This document shows, piece by piece, positions 17,170 through 25,682 of a stretch of DNA of 64,000 nucleotides; the stretch's first letter is position 1, and each line of letters begins with the position of its first letter. The stretch is from the NCBI GenBank assembly GCA_046349155.1, contig JAXMCW010000001.1, positions 496,001-560,000 on the forward strand, written 5' to 3'. The notes under the pieces are model-generated. The model had not been told where the DNA came from. It saw nothing but the letters and a program-made list of their open reading frames with translations, and did no database searches. The DNA comes from Alsobacter sp046349155. GTDB lineage: Bacteria > Pseudomonadota > Alphaproteobacteria > Rhizobiales > Beijerinckiaceae. The position numbers were made by a program, and so were the translations under genes.

Positions 17170-19041
17170 TCAGAGGTCGTCGTCGAAACCGTCGAGGCCG
17201 TCGAGGTCGAAGGGCGCTTCGGAAAAGCCCGTATCGTCCTCTGCCGACAAGTCCCCGGGGGCGGGGCGAGACTCGGCCAGGACGTCGCGCACGGCCGTGA
17301 TTTCCGCACCGGGAAAGCGTTCCAGCACGGCGCGGACGAGCGGATCGGCGCGCACGCCCGTGAGCTTGTCGCGCGCCTCGGCCTCGGCGCGCTCGCGCAA
17401 GGTGGGCTGGCCCTCCTCGGAGGACACCGCGACCACCCAGCGCCGCCCCGTCCATTCCTGCAAGCGCCTGGAGATATCGGCCGACAACTGGGCCGAGGCC
17501 CCGGCGGCGGGCGCGAATTCGAGCTGGCCGTCCTCGAAGCGGACGAGGCGGACGTCACGCTCCAGCGCGAGCTTCATGGCGACGTCGCGCTTCTCGGCGG
17601 CCAGCGCGACGAGATCCTCGAAGCGGGCGAGGCGCAGCGTGGGCGTCGCGGCCACGGCGGGCGCGGCGGCCGGCGCGGGCTCTGCGCGGCTCGCGACGCT
17701 CAGTCCCGCGCCCCCGGTGGGGCGGATCTGCGCCCGCGGCGCGGGCGGGCCGCCGCTCCCGCCGCCGGGCGGCGCGCCGGCGGAGGGCGAGGCGGGGGGG
17801 GCGGCGAGCGTGCGCAGCGCGTCGTCGGGCGTAGGCAGGTCGGCCGCGTAGGCGAGGCGGATCAGCACCATCTCGGCGGCGGCGACCGGCTTGGGCGAAG
17901 CCTGAACCTCGCCGATGCCCCTGAGCAGCATCTGCCAGGCGCGGGAGAGGACACGCATGGGCAGCACTGCGAGCTGCTCGCCGCGGGTGCGCTCCACCTC
18001 GGTCACGCTCCCCTCGCGCGCGGCCTCGGGCACGATCTTGAGGCGGGTGACGAAATGCACGAACTCCGCGAGGTCGGAGAGAATGACGGCGGGGTCGGCG
18101 CCGGAATCGTACTGGTCGCGCATCTCGCGGAGGGCGCGGGCCACGTCGCCGGACATCACGGCCTCGAAGAGGTCGATGACCCGGCCGCGATCGGCGAGGC
18201 CGAGCATCGTGCGGACCGACTCGGCCTCGATGCGCCCGGCGCCATGCGCGATGGCCTGGTCGAGCAGCGACAGCGAGTCGCGCGCCGAGCCCTCCGCGGC
18301 CCGCGCGATCATGGCGAGCGCCTCGGGCTCGATCGTGACGCCCTCCCGCTCGCAGATGCGTCCGAGATGGCTGGCGAGCAGGCCCGTGTCGATACGGCGC
18401 AGGTCGAAGCGCTGGCAGCGCGACAGGATGGTGACGGGGACCTTGCGGATCTCGGTCGTCGCAAACACGAACTTGGCGTGGGGCGGCGGCTCCTCCAGCG
18501 TCTTCAGGAAGGCGTTGAACGCCTTCTCGGAGAGCATGTGGACCTCGTCGATGATGTAGACCTTGTAGCGGGCGGAGGCCGGGGCGTAGCGCACGCCGTC
18601 GGTGATCTGCTTGACGTCCTCGATGCCCGTGTGGGAGGCGGCGTCCATCTCCAGCACGTCGACGTGCCGGGACTCCATGATGGCGCGGCAATGCACGCCT
18701 TCCTCCGAGAGGTCGACGGTGGGCGCGCCCGAGCCGTCGGCGCGCATGAAGTTGAGACCGCGGGCCAGGATGCGCGCGGTCGTGGTCTTGCCGACGCCGC
18801 GGACGCCGGTGAGAATCCAGGCCTGCGGGATGCGGCCGGACTCGAAGGCGTTCCGCAAGGTGCGCACCATGGCGTCCTGGCCGATCAGGTCCTCGAAGGT
18901 CTGGGGCCGGTACTTGCGGGCGAGCACGCGATAGGCGGGAGCCGGGACAGGCGCCGCCGCCGGCGCAGCGGCGAGCGACAGGCCGCCCAGCAAGGGTTCG
19001 GCCTCCGTCGCGCCAGGGTTGGGCAGTGCGTCGTCCGTCAT
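17170..19041 (-). CDS. dnaX: DNA polymerase III subunit gamma/tau
   Basis: A 623-residue clamp-loader ATPase and organiser of the replicase. An extra 35-residue leader precedes the AAA+ core, which starts YRVLARKYRPQTFEDLIGQ. Walker A is GVRGVGKTTTAR at 79-90, Walker B is VYIIDEVHMLS, and the SRC motif is LSRCQRFDLRR. The small zinc module between Walker A and B has only one Cys (118, in EEGVHCRAIMESRHVDVLEMD) instead of four. The tail has an Ala/Pro-rich linker (about 405-465) and a tau-type C-terminal domain. I saw no clear frameshift signal for a separate gamma form. Confidence 0.95.
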   Translation of the reverse strand: MTDDALPNPGATEAEPLLGGLSLAAAPAAAPVPAPAYRVLARKYRPQTFEDLIGQDAMVRTLRNAFESGRIPQAWILTGVRGVGKTTTARILARGLNFMRADGSGAPTVDLSEEGVHCRAIMESRHVDVLEMDAASHTGIEDVKQITDGVRYAPASARYKVYIIDEVHMLSEKAFNAFLKTLEEPPPHAKFVFATTEIRKVPVTILSRCQRFDLRRIDTGLLASHLGRICEREGVTIEPEALAMIARAAEGSARDSLSLLDQAIAHGAGRIEAESVRTMLGLADRGRVIDLFEAVMSGDVARALREMRDQYDSGADPAVILSDLAEFVHFVTRLKIVPEAAREGSVTEVERTRGEQLAVLPMRVLSRAWQMLLRGIGEVQASPKPVAAAEMVLIRLAYAADLPTPDDALRTLAAPPASPSAGAPPGGGSGGPPAPRAQIRPTGGAGLSVASRAEPAPAAAPAVAATPTLRLARFEDLVALAAEKRDVAMKLALERDVRLVRFEDGQLEFAPAAGASAQLSADISRRLQEWTGRRWVVAVSSEEGQPTLRERAEAEARDKLTGVRADPLVRAVLERFPGAEITAVRDVLAESRPAPGDLSAEDDTGFSEAPFDLDGLDGFDDDL

Positions 19042-19149
19042 CGGCCTGGGTCGTCTCGACGTCGGGTCTCGACTTGGCCGATCCTGCCGGGCTGCGGCCC
19101 GGCCCAGGCCGGCCGCGGTGGCCGGCCGGCGCGGCGTCTCGCGAAAGGT

Positions 19150-19243
19150 GGGAGGCTGGACAGAGACCCGCCCGATCTCGTTAGGGCTGCTTCCTTCCGG
19201 ACCTGACCCGGTTGGCGAGTGGAACGTCCACCGCCAACCTCCC
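19150..19243 (-). ncRNA. ffs: small signal recognition particle RNA (4.5S)
   Basis: The minus strand carries the hallmark SRP apical sequence GGTCAGGTCCGGAAGGAAGC, which includes the GGAA tetraloop and the Ffh-binding internal loops. The ends pair: the 5' GGGAGGTTGG is complementary, with one wobble pair, to the 3' CCAGCCTCCC. This gives a single hairpin of about 94 nucleotides, the short bacterial type without an Alu domain. It lies 108 bases upstream of dnaX on the same strand. Exact ends are set from the pairing, not from a promoter. Confidence 0.93.
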
Positions 19244-19355
19244 GCGCCCTATATCGGCGATGTCCGCCCGGAAAACAAGCGCGCGAGAGCCTGCCATGGG
19301 GCAGCCATGTCCTGCGCGGCTCCCCTTCGCCGGGCGGCTGGTCTAGGCTCGGGAC

Positions 19356-19808
19356 ATGCCCGGACCCGATTCCGCCTTCGAACTCCATCCCCAGCTCGCC
19401 GCCGACACGCGGCCGGTCGGCGATCTCCTGCTCTCGCGCGTGCTCCTGATGGACAATGCCCGCTTCCCCTGGATCCTGCTGGTGCCCCGTCGGCCGGGGC
19501 TGAGGGAGATGATCGACCTGCCGGATAGCGAGCAGGCCGTGCTCCACGGGGAGATCGCCGCGGCGTCGCGGGCGATGCGGACGCTTTTCGCGCCGGACAA
19601 GCTGAACGTGGCCGCCATCGGCAACGTCGTGCCGCAATTGCACGTCCATGTCGTCGCCCGCTTCGAACGCGACGAGGCCTGGCCCAAGCCCACCTTCGGC
19701 TTTGCCCCGCCCGTGCCTTACGAAGAGGCGGAGGCCGGGCCGCTCGTTCGCCGGCTTGCCGCCGCCCTCGGCGGCATCGCCCTCGCGACGGGCCGAGGAT
19801 CGCCGTGA
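19356..19808 (+). CDS. HIT domain protein
   Basis: A 150-residue histidine-triad nucleotide hydrolase or transferase. The triad is seen in PQLHVHVVARFERD at about residues 92-105, in the form QLHVHVV, with the preceding strand LNVAAIGNVV. The N terminus FELHPQLAADT and the core WILLVPRRPGLREMIDL are typical of a proteobacterial HIT subgroup of similar length. Substrates are probably dinucleoside or nucleoside phosphoramidate compounds, not determinable here. Its stop overlaps the nudC start (TGATG), so the two are translationally coupled. Confidence 0.9.
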   Translation: MPGPDSAFELHPQLAADTRPVGDLLLSRVLLMDNARFPWILLVPRRPGLREMIDLPDSEQAVLHGEIAAASRAMRTLFAPDKLNVAAIGNVVPQLHVHVVARFERDEAWPKPTFGFAPPVPYEEAEAGPLVRRLAAALGGIALATGRGSP

Positions 19809-20746
19809 TGTCCCACCGCCCAGAACGCTCCGCCGGGCTCGGCTACGCCCAGAACGGGCTCGACCGCCGCGCGGAGTTTCGCGACGACCTCGAGCTGATG
19901 GCCCGCTATCGCGCCGCGCCGCAGGCGCGGGTTCTCGTGCTGGCGGGCGACATTCCCCTGCTTCGCGCGGGCGAGCGCGGCCACGTGGCGGATTTCAGTT
20001 TCGCCGACCTGGAGGCGCTGGGCGCGGCGCGCGAGGTGGCTTTCCTCGGCCTCGATGGCGAGACCCCCCTCTTCGCCGCCCTGCTCGACCAGCGGGCCCC
20101 GGAGGACCAGGGGCATTCCGACATCCTCACGCTCGACCTGCGGACGCTCGCCGTGCAGGCGCTGCTGCCGCCCTCCTGGCTCGGCCGCCTCGCCCAGGCC
20201 AAGAGCCTGCTCTACTGGCACCAGCGCCACCGCTTCTGCTCGAATTGCGGCGAGCCCACCGCGGTGACCGCCGCCGGCTGGCGGCGCGAATGCGCGGCCT
20301 GCGGCGCGCAGCATTTCCCGCGCACCGACCCCGTGGCCATCATGCTCGCGGTCAGCGGCGACAAGTGCCTGCTGGGCCGCCAGTCGCGCTTTCCGGCCGG
20401 CATGTATTCGTGCCTTGCGGGCTTCATCGAGCCCGGCGAGACGCTGGAGGACGCCGTCAGGCGAGAGCTCTTCGAGGAGGCGGGCGTGGCGACCGGGCCC
20501 GTCCGTTACCTCGCCTCGCAGCCCTGGCCCTTTCCGGCCTCGCTCATGATCGGCTGCATCGCAGAGGCGACCGACGATGCGCTGACGGTGGACCACCAGG
20601 AGCTGGAGGACGCCCGCTGGTTCAGCCGCGAGGAAACGCGCGCCATGCTGGAGGGCCGCCACCCCGCCGGCCTCCTCTGCCCCCAGCCCATCGCCATCGC
20701 CAACAGCCTGATGAAGGCCTGGGCGTTGGAAGGGGAGGGGGTGTGA
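19808..20746 (+). CDS. nudC: NAD(+) diphosphatase NudC
   Basis: A 312-residue Nudix hydrolase that splits NAD(H) and can remove NAD caps from RNA. Zinc ligands are Cys144, Cys147, Cys162 and Cys165 (FCSNCGEP and ECAACGAQHFPRTDP). The Nudix box GFIEPGETLEDAVRRELFEE begins at residue 205. The NudC-specific SQPWPFP motif is at 238-244. ATG 19808 shares its A with the HIT stop codon; an in-frame GTG lies three bases earlier. The length suits the three-domain form. Confidence 0.95.
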   Translation: MSHRPERSAGLGYAQNGLDRRAEFRDDLELMARYRAAPQARVLVLAGDIPLLRAGERGHVADFSFADLEALGAAREVAFLGLDGETPLFAALLDQRAPEDQGHSDILTLDLRTLAVQALLPPSWLGRLAQAKSLLYWHQRHRFCSNCGEPTAVTAAGWRRECAACGAQHFPRTDPVAIMLAVSGDKCLLGRQSRFPAGMYSCLAGFIEPGETLEDAVRRELFEEAGVATGPVRYLASQPWPFPASLMIGCIAEATDDALTVDHQELEDARWFSREETRAMLEGRHPAGLLCPQPIAIANSLMKAWALEGEGV

Positions 20747-20759
20747 ACGGGCGTCGGGT

Positions 20760-20985
20760 CTAGGCCAGATCCGTCTGGGCGAACCCCTGGCCCTTGTAGC
20801 TCAGCCCAACCCCGGCCGCGCGGGCGGCGCCGCAGGACAGGCAGTCACCCAGATTGGGCTTGGCGGGGTGACGGCCCTTTCCAATCCGGCCCGTAGGCTT
20901 GCGTACCGTGTTCCATCCGTTCGGCGAGGGGACCCGAAACGCCCTCGCTGAGCATGATGGCGAGGATGGCGGACGCATCGGCCAT
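20760..20985 (-). pseudogene. vapC-like PIN-domain toxin, internally deleted and frameshifted
   Basis: From 20985 one frame reads MADASAILAIMLSEGVSGPL, a good PIN-domain start with the first catalytic Asp. It stops after about 46 codons. In a different frame, the end of the same interval reads HPAKPNLGDCLSCGAARAAG and then GQGFAQTDLA, which is the C-terminal end of VapC (usually LNFGDCFAYALA... and GDDFSQTDI). The middle of the protein, roughly 50-70 residues, is missing and the halves are out of frame. This is a decayed toxin gene directly behind a decayed antitoxin gene. Confidence 0.75.
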
Positions 20986-20988
20986 CGT

Positions 20989-21226
20989 TCGGGCATGTCC
21001 CAAAGGGCGGCCGAGACGTCCTTGGCGCTACGCCTGTCGATGTCTGGGAGATTGCGGCACTTCTCCTGGATCGGCCTGAGACGTTCGAGAACCGGAACCT
21101 TGGCGAGCGCGCGCTGAAGCTGGGCCCGGACGCATACCGGATCGCCTCCGTCGGCCCCTTGCCCTTCCAGGCGGCCAGTTCCCGGACGACAGCGTCGGTC
21201 TCGGGGTCACGGAGGTGGACGGCCAT
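20989..21226 (-). pseudogene. vapB-like (PSK family) antitoxin, frameshifted
   Basis: The first 30 residues from ATG 21226 read MAVHLRDPETDAVVRELAAW then KGKGPTEAIR, typical of short VapB antitoxins of the PSK family. Near 21131-21136 the similarity jumps to another frame. There it continues as VRAQLQRALAKVPVLERLRP and then SAKDVSAALWDMPER, the normal C-terminal half. The gene is thus broken by one frameshift. Together with the vapC remnant it fills most of the 538-base gap between nudC and pheA. The module is presumably inactive. Confidence 0.75.
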
Positions 21227-21284
21227 GCGGGTCCCCCGTGCAAACGGCCAATATCGTGCGTCTACACGGCCAAACCGCGCTTCG

Positions 21285-22148
21285 TCACTCCGCCGCCTGC
21301 TGGCTCTCCACCCTGTACGGGTGGGCCGGGTACACGCCGAGAATGCGGACCTCCTTCGAGAAGAAGGCCAGTTCCTCCAGCGCGAGCTTCAGCGAGCGGT
21401 CGTCGGGGTGGCCGTCGACGTCGGCCAGGAACTGGGTGGCGGAGAACTCGCCGTCGACCATGTAGCTCTCGAGCTTGGTCATGTTGACGCCGTTCGTGGC
21501 GAAGCCGCCCAGCGCCTTGTAGAGGGCGGCCGGCACGTTGCGCACGCGGAACAGGAAGGTGGTGACCGTCGGGCCGTTGCCAGCGGCCGCCCAGCTCGGC
21601 GTCCGCGAGAGCACGACGAAGCGCGTCGTGTTGTGCTGCTCGTCTTCCACGTCGCGGGCGAGCGTCTCCAGGCCGTAGATCTCGCCGGCGAGGCTGGTTG
21701 CGAGCGAGGCGCGGGTGGGGTCGTTCCACTCCGAGACCTCGCGGGCGGAACCCGCGGTGTCGCCGGTGATGACGGGCCGGGCGCCGAGGGCGCGGATGAT
21801 CTTGCGGCACTGCCCCAGCGCATGGACGTGGCTGTAAACGGCCTTGACGGTCGCCAGCGACGCGCCCTTCACCGCCAGCAACTGGAAGTGGATGGGCAGG
21901 AAGTACTCGCCGATGATGTGCAGCCCCGAGGCGGGCAGGAAATGGTGGATGTCGGCCACGCGTCCCGCGATCGAGTTTTCGATGGGGATCATGCCGAGGC
22001 CTGCAGTCCCGTCGCGAATGGCGGCGAAGGCGTCCTCGAAGGTGGCGCAGGGCAAAGGCGTCCAGTCGGGATAGACGTCCTTGCAGGCGATATGAGAATT
22101 GGCGCCGGGCTCGCCCTGGTAGGCGATCACCCTCGGGCTTTGCGGCAT
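21285..22148 (-). CDS. pheA: prephenate dehydratase
   Basis: A 287-residue monofunctional enzyme converting prephenate to phenylpyruvate in phenylalanine synthesis. The catalytic domain begins IAYQGEPGANSHIACKDVYP and includes GMIPIENSIAGRV and the TRF motif in NTTRFVVLSRTP. A C-terminal ACT domain (about 190-275) with LTKLESYM-like sequence (here MTKLESYMVDGEFSATQFLA) mediates feedback inhibition by phenylalanine. No chorismate mutase domain is present. It starts two bases after kdsB ends, on the same strand, a pairing common in Hyphomicrobiales. Confidence 0.95.
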   Translation of the reverse strand: MPQSPRVIAYQGEPGANSHIACKDVYPDWTPLPCATFEDAFAAIRDGTAGLGMIPIENSIAGRVADIHHFLPASGLHIIGEYFLPIHFQLLAVKGASLATVKAVYSHVHALGQCRKIIRALGARPVITGDTAGSAREVSEWNDPTRASLATSLAGEIYGLETLARDVEDEQHNTTRFVVLSRTPSWAAAGNGPTVTTFLFRVRNVPAALYKALGGFATNGVNMTKLESYMVDGEFSATQFLADVDGHPDDRSLKLALEELAFFSKEVRILGVYPAHPYRVESQQAAE

Positions 22149-22150
22149 GG

Positions 22151-22897
22151 TCAGTGTCCTCTGCTGCGCGCGGCCAGGATGGCCCGCGCCCGCTCCAGGT
22201 CGTGCGGCGTGTCGACGCCGAGCGGCACGTCGTCGACGAGAGCGACGTCGATGCGCATGCCGTCCTCCAGCGCCCGCAGTTGCTCCAGGCGCTCCCGCTT
22301 CTCCAGCGGGGAGGGCGGCAGGCCGACGAACCGCGCCAGCGCCTTGCGGCGATAGGCGTAGAGGCCGATGTGGTGATAGAGCGGGCCTTCGCCGGACGGC
22401 GCGGTGGCGCGGGTGAAGTAGAGCGCGCGCATCGCCCGCGGCCCCGTCGGGCTGCCCACGATCTTCACCACGTTGGGGTCCGTCCGCTCCTCGGGCCGCG
22501 TGATCTCCGCGGCGATGGTCGCGATGTCCACGCCGGGCAGGGCGAGCGGCAGGATGGAGGCTTGCACGGCGCGCGGGTCGATGGTCGGCAGGTCGCCCTG
22601 CACGTTGACGACGATGTCGTGCCGGCCCTCGGGATCGAAGGTCTCGACCGCCTCGAAGATGCGGTCCGAGCCGGAGGGATGGTCGGCGCGGGTCATCACG
22701 GCGATGCCGCCGGCCCTTTCCACGGCCTCGACGATGGCGGGTTCGTCCGTGGCCACCACCACCGGGCCCAGCCCCGCCTCGATGGCGCGTCGCCAGACAT
22801 GGACGATCATCGGCTCGCCGAGGATGTCGGCGAGAGGCTTTCCCGGCAGGCGGGTCGAGGCCATCCGGGCGGGGACGAGGACGACGGGATCGGACAT
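22151..22897 (-). CDS. kdsB: 3-deoxy-manno-octulosonate cytidylyltransferase
   Basis: A 248-residue enzyme that activates Kdo as CMP-Kdo for lipopolysaccharide inner-core synthesis. The start at 22897 gives MSDPVVLVPARMASTRLPGK, the family's nucleotide-binding N terminus. The frame is open 92 codons further upstream but that part has no family similarity and crosses into the divergent cytochrome gene. Other signatures are VVATDEPAIVEAVE, MTRADHPSGSDRIFEA and NVQGDLPTIDP. It is co-directional with pheA and divergent from the cytochrome c gene across about 180 bases. Confidence 0.95.
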   Translation of the reverse strand: MSDPVVLVPARMASTRLPGKPLADILGEPMIVHVWRRAIEAGLGPVVVATDEPAIVEAVERAGGIAVMTRADHPSGSDRIFEAVETFDPEGRHDIVVNVQGDLPTIDPRAVQASILPLALPGVDIATIAAEITRPEERTDPNVVKIVGSPTGPRAMRALYFTRATAPSGEGPLYHHIGLYAYRRKALARFVGLPPSPLEKRERLEQLRALEDGMRIDVALVDDVPLGVDTPHDLERARAILAARSRGH

Positions 22898-23075
22898 GGC
22901 CTGTGCCGTGGGACGCGCCGCCACAGCGGCAAAAAGTTCTATGCGGAGGCTGCTTATACGAGTTGCCAAAGGCGCGGCAAAGCGGGTAATCAGCATCCGC
23001 CTTCCGGTTTCCGCCCCGATGCCGTCTCGCGGCGTCGCGGAAACCTCATGGTCTTGATGGGTCGGAGCACGTTTG

Positions 23076-23633
23076 ATGGCCGGGTCGGATCCCCTTTTCT
23101 TCAACAAGGTTGCGGGCGCCGTCCTGGGTGCGCTGCTCTTTGCGATGGCCCTGAACGTTCTTGCGGAGGGCATCTTCTCCGGGCCCAGGACGATCGTGGC
23201 CGGCTACGCGCTGCCCGGCGAGTCCGAGGAGCCTGCCGCGGCGGCCGCTCCGGCCGGTGCCGCCGCCGAGCCGCTGCCCATGCTGCTGGCCAAGGCGGAC
23301 GCCAAGAAGGGCGAGGCCGCAGTCAAGCCCTGCCAGGCCTGCCACAGCTTCGAGAAGGGCGGTCCCAACAAGATCGGCCCCAACCTCTACGGCGTCGTCA
23401 ACCGCGTGATCGGTTCGCACGAGGGGTTCAACTACTCTGCGATCCTGAAGGAGCACGCGGGCAAGGGCGACAAGTGGACCTTCGAGACGCTGGACCACTT
23501 CATCAACAACCCCAAGGGCACGATGCCCGGCACCGCCATGGGCTATGCCGGCATGAAGGAGGCGGACAAGCGCGCCGACGTGCTGGCCTACCTGCGGACG
23601 CTCTCGGAGTCCCCGGCCGATCTGCCCAAGTAG
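23076..23633 (+). CDS. cycM: membrane-anchored c-type cytochrome (CycM-like)
   Basis: A 185-residue cytochrome c with an uncleaved N-terminal anchor (about 10-30, VAGAVLGALLFAMALNVLA). An Ala/Pro-rich linker and one class I haem domain follow. The haem motif is CQACH at 86-90, and the sixth ligand is probably the Met of GTAMGY. The sequence IGPNLYGVVNR is typical. In related bacteria such proteins carry electrons from the bc1 complex to aa3 oxidase. ATG 23076 is preferred over the TTG three bases earlier. An intrinsic terminator follows within 30 bases. Confidence 0.9.
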   Translation: MAGSDPLFFNKVAGAVLGALLFAMALNVLAEGIFSGPRTIVAGYALPGESEEPAAAAAPAGAAAEPLPMLLAKADAKKGEAAVKPCQACHSFEKGGPNKIGPNLYGVVNRVIGSHEGFNYSAILKEHAGKGDKWTFETLDHFINNPKGTMPGTAMGYAGMKEADKRADVLAYLRTLSESPADLPK

Positions 23634-23658
23634 GGCGGACCGCCGCATGGCGTAGTGA

Positions 23659-23684
23659 AGCCGGGCCCTGCGCCCGGCTTTTTT
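23659..23684 (+). terminator. intrinsic terminator after the cytochrome gene
   Basis: A perfect 8-bp stem AGCCGGGC/GCCCGGCT with a 5-base loop spans 23659-23679 and runs into six T residues. It lies 26 bases after the cytochrome stop and about 100 bases before the first binding-protein gene of the peptide importer, so it separates the two transcription units. Confidence 0.9.
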
Positions 23685-23786
23685 GTGACCGGCCGTGCTG
23701 GCGAAGCCTCGCAAAAGCGACATAATCCCGCGACATGTGCCCGGCCGCCGGCATCACGCCCGGCCGGGACAAGAACGGGAGACGCC

Positions 23787-25682
23787 ATGCCGGTCAGGCT
23801 CATCGGGCAGCGCCAGGGTCGCAGGTTCAACCTTGCCGCGTCGCTTCTGGCTGCTGCGGCCATGGCTTTGGCCGCGCTGGTCGGGCCCGCGCCCGTCCGT
23901 GCGGAGGACGAGTGGAAGATCGGCCTGTCCCTGATGGGCGAGCCGAAGTACCAGGCCGGCTTCAAGCATTTCGACTACGTCAACCCCGATGCGCCCAAGG
24001 GCGGCACTGTGCGGCTCGGGCGGCAGGGCGGCTTCGACAATTTCAACCTCGTCGTGGCCGGCGTGAAGGGCCAGCTCGAGGCGGGAGTCGGCCTCGTCTA
24101 CGAGCAGCTCACGGAATCCGCGCTCGACGAGGTCTCCACGGCCTACGGGCTGCTCGCCGAGGCGATGCGCCACCCGCCGGACTATTCGTCGGTGACCTAT
24201 CGCCTGCGCGCGCAGGCGCGCTGGCAGGACGGCCAGCCGGTGACGCCCGAGGACGTCGTCTTTTCCTTCGAGGCCCTGAAGGCCAACAGCCCGCAGCAGG
24301 CCTTCTACTACCAGCACGTGACGAAGGCCGAGAAGACCGGCGACCGCGACGTCACCTTCACCTTCGACCAGCCGGGCAACCGGGAGCTTCCCCACATCGT
24401 GGGCCAGCTCACCGTGCTTCCCAAGCACTGGTGGGAGGGCAAGGGGCCCGACGGCAAGCCGCGCGACATCAAGTCGACGACGCTCGAGCCGCCCATGGGC
24501 TCCGGCCCCTATCGCCTGAAGGCGTTCGATCCCCAGCGCGGGACCACGTACGAGCGCGTGCCCGACTATTGGGGAAAGGACGTGCCGGCGCGCGTGGGCT
24601 CGAATAACTTCGACCAGATCCGCTTCGAGTATTTCCGCGACTCCACCGTCCTGCTCGAGGCCTTCAAGGGCGACCAGTACGACTTCCGCATCGAGAACAG
24701 CGCCAAGAACTGGGTGACCGGCTACGACTTCCCGGCCGTGAAGGACGGCCGCGTGATCAAGGAGGAGTTCGCCGAGCGCGCGATGGGCCGCATGCAGGCC
24801 TTCGTGCTCAACCTCCGGCGCGACAAGTTCAAGGACCAGCGCGTCCGGCGCGCGCTCAACCTCGCCTTCGACTTCGAGGAGATGAACAAGCAGATCTTCT
24901 ACGGGCTCTACCACCGCATCGACAGCTATTTCGAGGGCACCGAACTTGCCTCCTCCGGCCTGCCGCAGGGCCGCGAGCTCGAGATCCTGCAGGGCGTGAA
25001 GGACAAGGTGCCGGCGTCCGTCTTCACGACGCCCTACACGAACCCCGTGGGCGGCAATCCCCAGGCGACGCGCGACAACCTGCGCGAGGCGGACCGGCTG
25101 CTCAAGGAGGCCGGCTGGGAGATCAAGGGAGGCAAGCGCGCCAACGCGAAGGGCGAGGTGCTCTCCATCGAGTTCCTGGCCGAGGACCCGACCTTCGAGC
25201 GCGTGTTCCTCTTCTACAAGCCGGGCCTGGAGAAGCTGGGCCTCCAGGTCTCCGTGCGCACGGTGGATGATGCGCAATACGAGAACCGCATGCGCAACTT
25301 CGACTTCGACGCGGTCGTGCGCACCTGGGGCGAGTCGCTGTCGCCGGGCAACGAGCAGCGGGAGTACTGGGGCTCGGCGGCGGCCGACCGTCCCGGCGCG
25401 CAGAACATCGCGGGCATCAAGGATCCCGGCATCGACGCGCTGATCGAGACGGTCATCTTCGCCAAGACGCGCGAGGACCTCGTCGCCGCCACCCGCGCGC
25501 TCGACCGCGTTCTGCTCGCCCACGACTTCGTCGTGCCGCAATGGAGCTATCCCTTCACGCGCACCGCGCGCTGGAACCGCTTCGGCCGGCCCGGGACGAT
25601 GCCGCAATATGGCGCGCCGGCCTTCCCGAGCATCTGGTGGTGGGACCCGGCGCTGGCCGCCAAGACGGGAGCGCCCAAGTGA
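23787..25682 (+). CDS. peptide-type ABC transporter substrate-binding protein (YejA-like), first copy
   Basis: A 631-residue SBP family 5 protein. A Sec signal peptide ends about residue 40 (PAPVRAED), after a hydrophobic stretch AASLLAAAAMALAALVG. The mature protein has HFDYVNPDAPKGGTVRLG near the N terminus and WQDGQPVTPEDVVFSFEAL, both typical of the YejA branch that binds oligopeptides or microcin-like compounds. ATG 23787 has GGAG five bases upstream. It is followed at once by a second SBP gene and by YejB, YejE and YejF homologues. It is about 30 residues longer than E. coli YejA. Confidence 0.9.
   Translation: MPVRLIGQRQGRRFNLAASLLAAAAMALAALVGPAPVRAEDEWKIGLSLMGEPKYQAGFKHFDYVNPDAPKGGTVRLGRQGGFDNFNLVVAGVKGQLEAGVGLVYEQLTESALDEVSTAYGLLAEAMRHPPDYSSVTYRLRAQARWQDGQPVTPEDVVFSFEALKANSPQQAFYYQHVTKAEKTGDRDVTFTFDQPGNRELPHIVGQLTVLPKHWWEGKGPDGKPRDIKSTTLEPPMGSGPYRLKAFDPQRGTTYERVPDYWGKDVPARVGSNNFDQIRFEYFRDSTVLLEAFKGDQYDFRIENSAKNWVTGYDFPAVKDGRVIKEEFAERAMGRMQAFVLNLRRDKFKDQRVRRALNLAFDFEEMNKQIFYGLYHRIDSYFEGTELASSGLPQGRELEILQGVKDKVPASVFTTPYTNPVGGNPQATRDNLREADRLLKEAGWEIKGGKRANAKGEVLSIEFLAEDPTFERVFLFYKPGLEKLGLQVSVRTVDDAQYENRMRNFDFDAVVRTWGESLSPGNEQREYWGSAAADRPGAQNIAGIKDPGIDALIETVIFAKTREDLVAATRALDRVLLAHDFVVPQWSYPFTRTARWNRFGRPGTMPQYGAPAFPSIWWWDPALAAKTGAPK

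Noticed and set aside
17129..17455. Upstream extension of the ebfC frame by 109 codons
   Set aside because: It overlaps the end of dnaX in another frame, and EbfC proteins start at MKDIMGMMKK.
23006..23045. Inverted pair GGTTTCCG/CGGAAACC in the kdsB-cytochrome gap
   Set aside because: Eight-base arms with a 24-base spacer are easily expected by chance in this composition; no further support.
23754..25607. A 617-codon minus-strand frame opposite the first binding-protein gene
   Set aside because: Same kind of shadow; no ribosome site, no recognisable family, and the plus strand matches YejA along its length.
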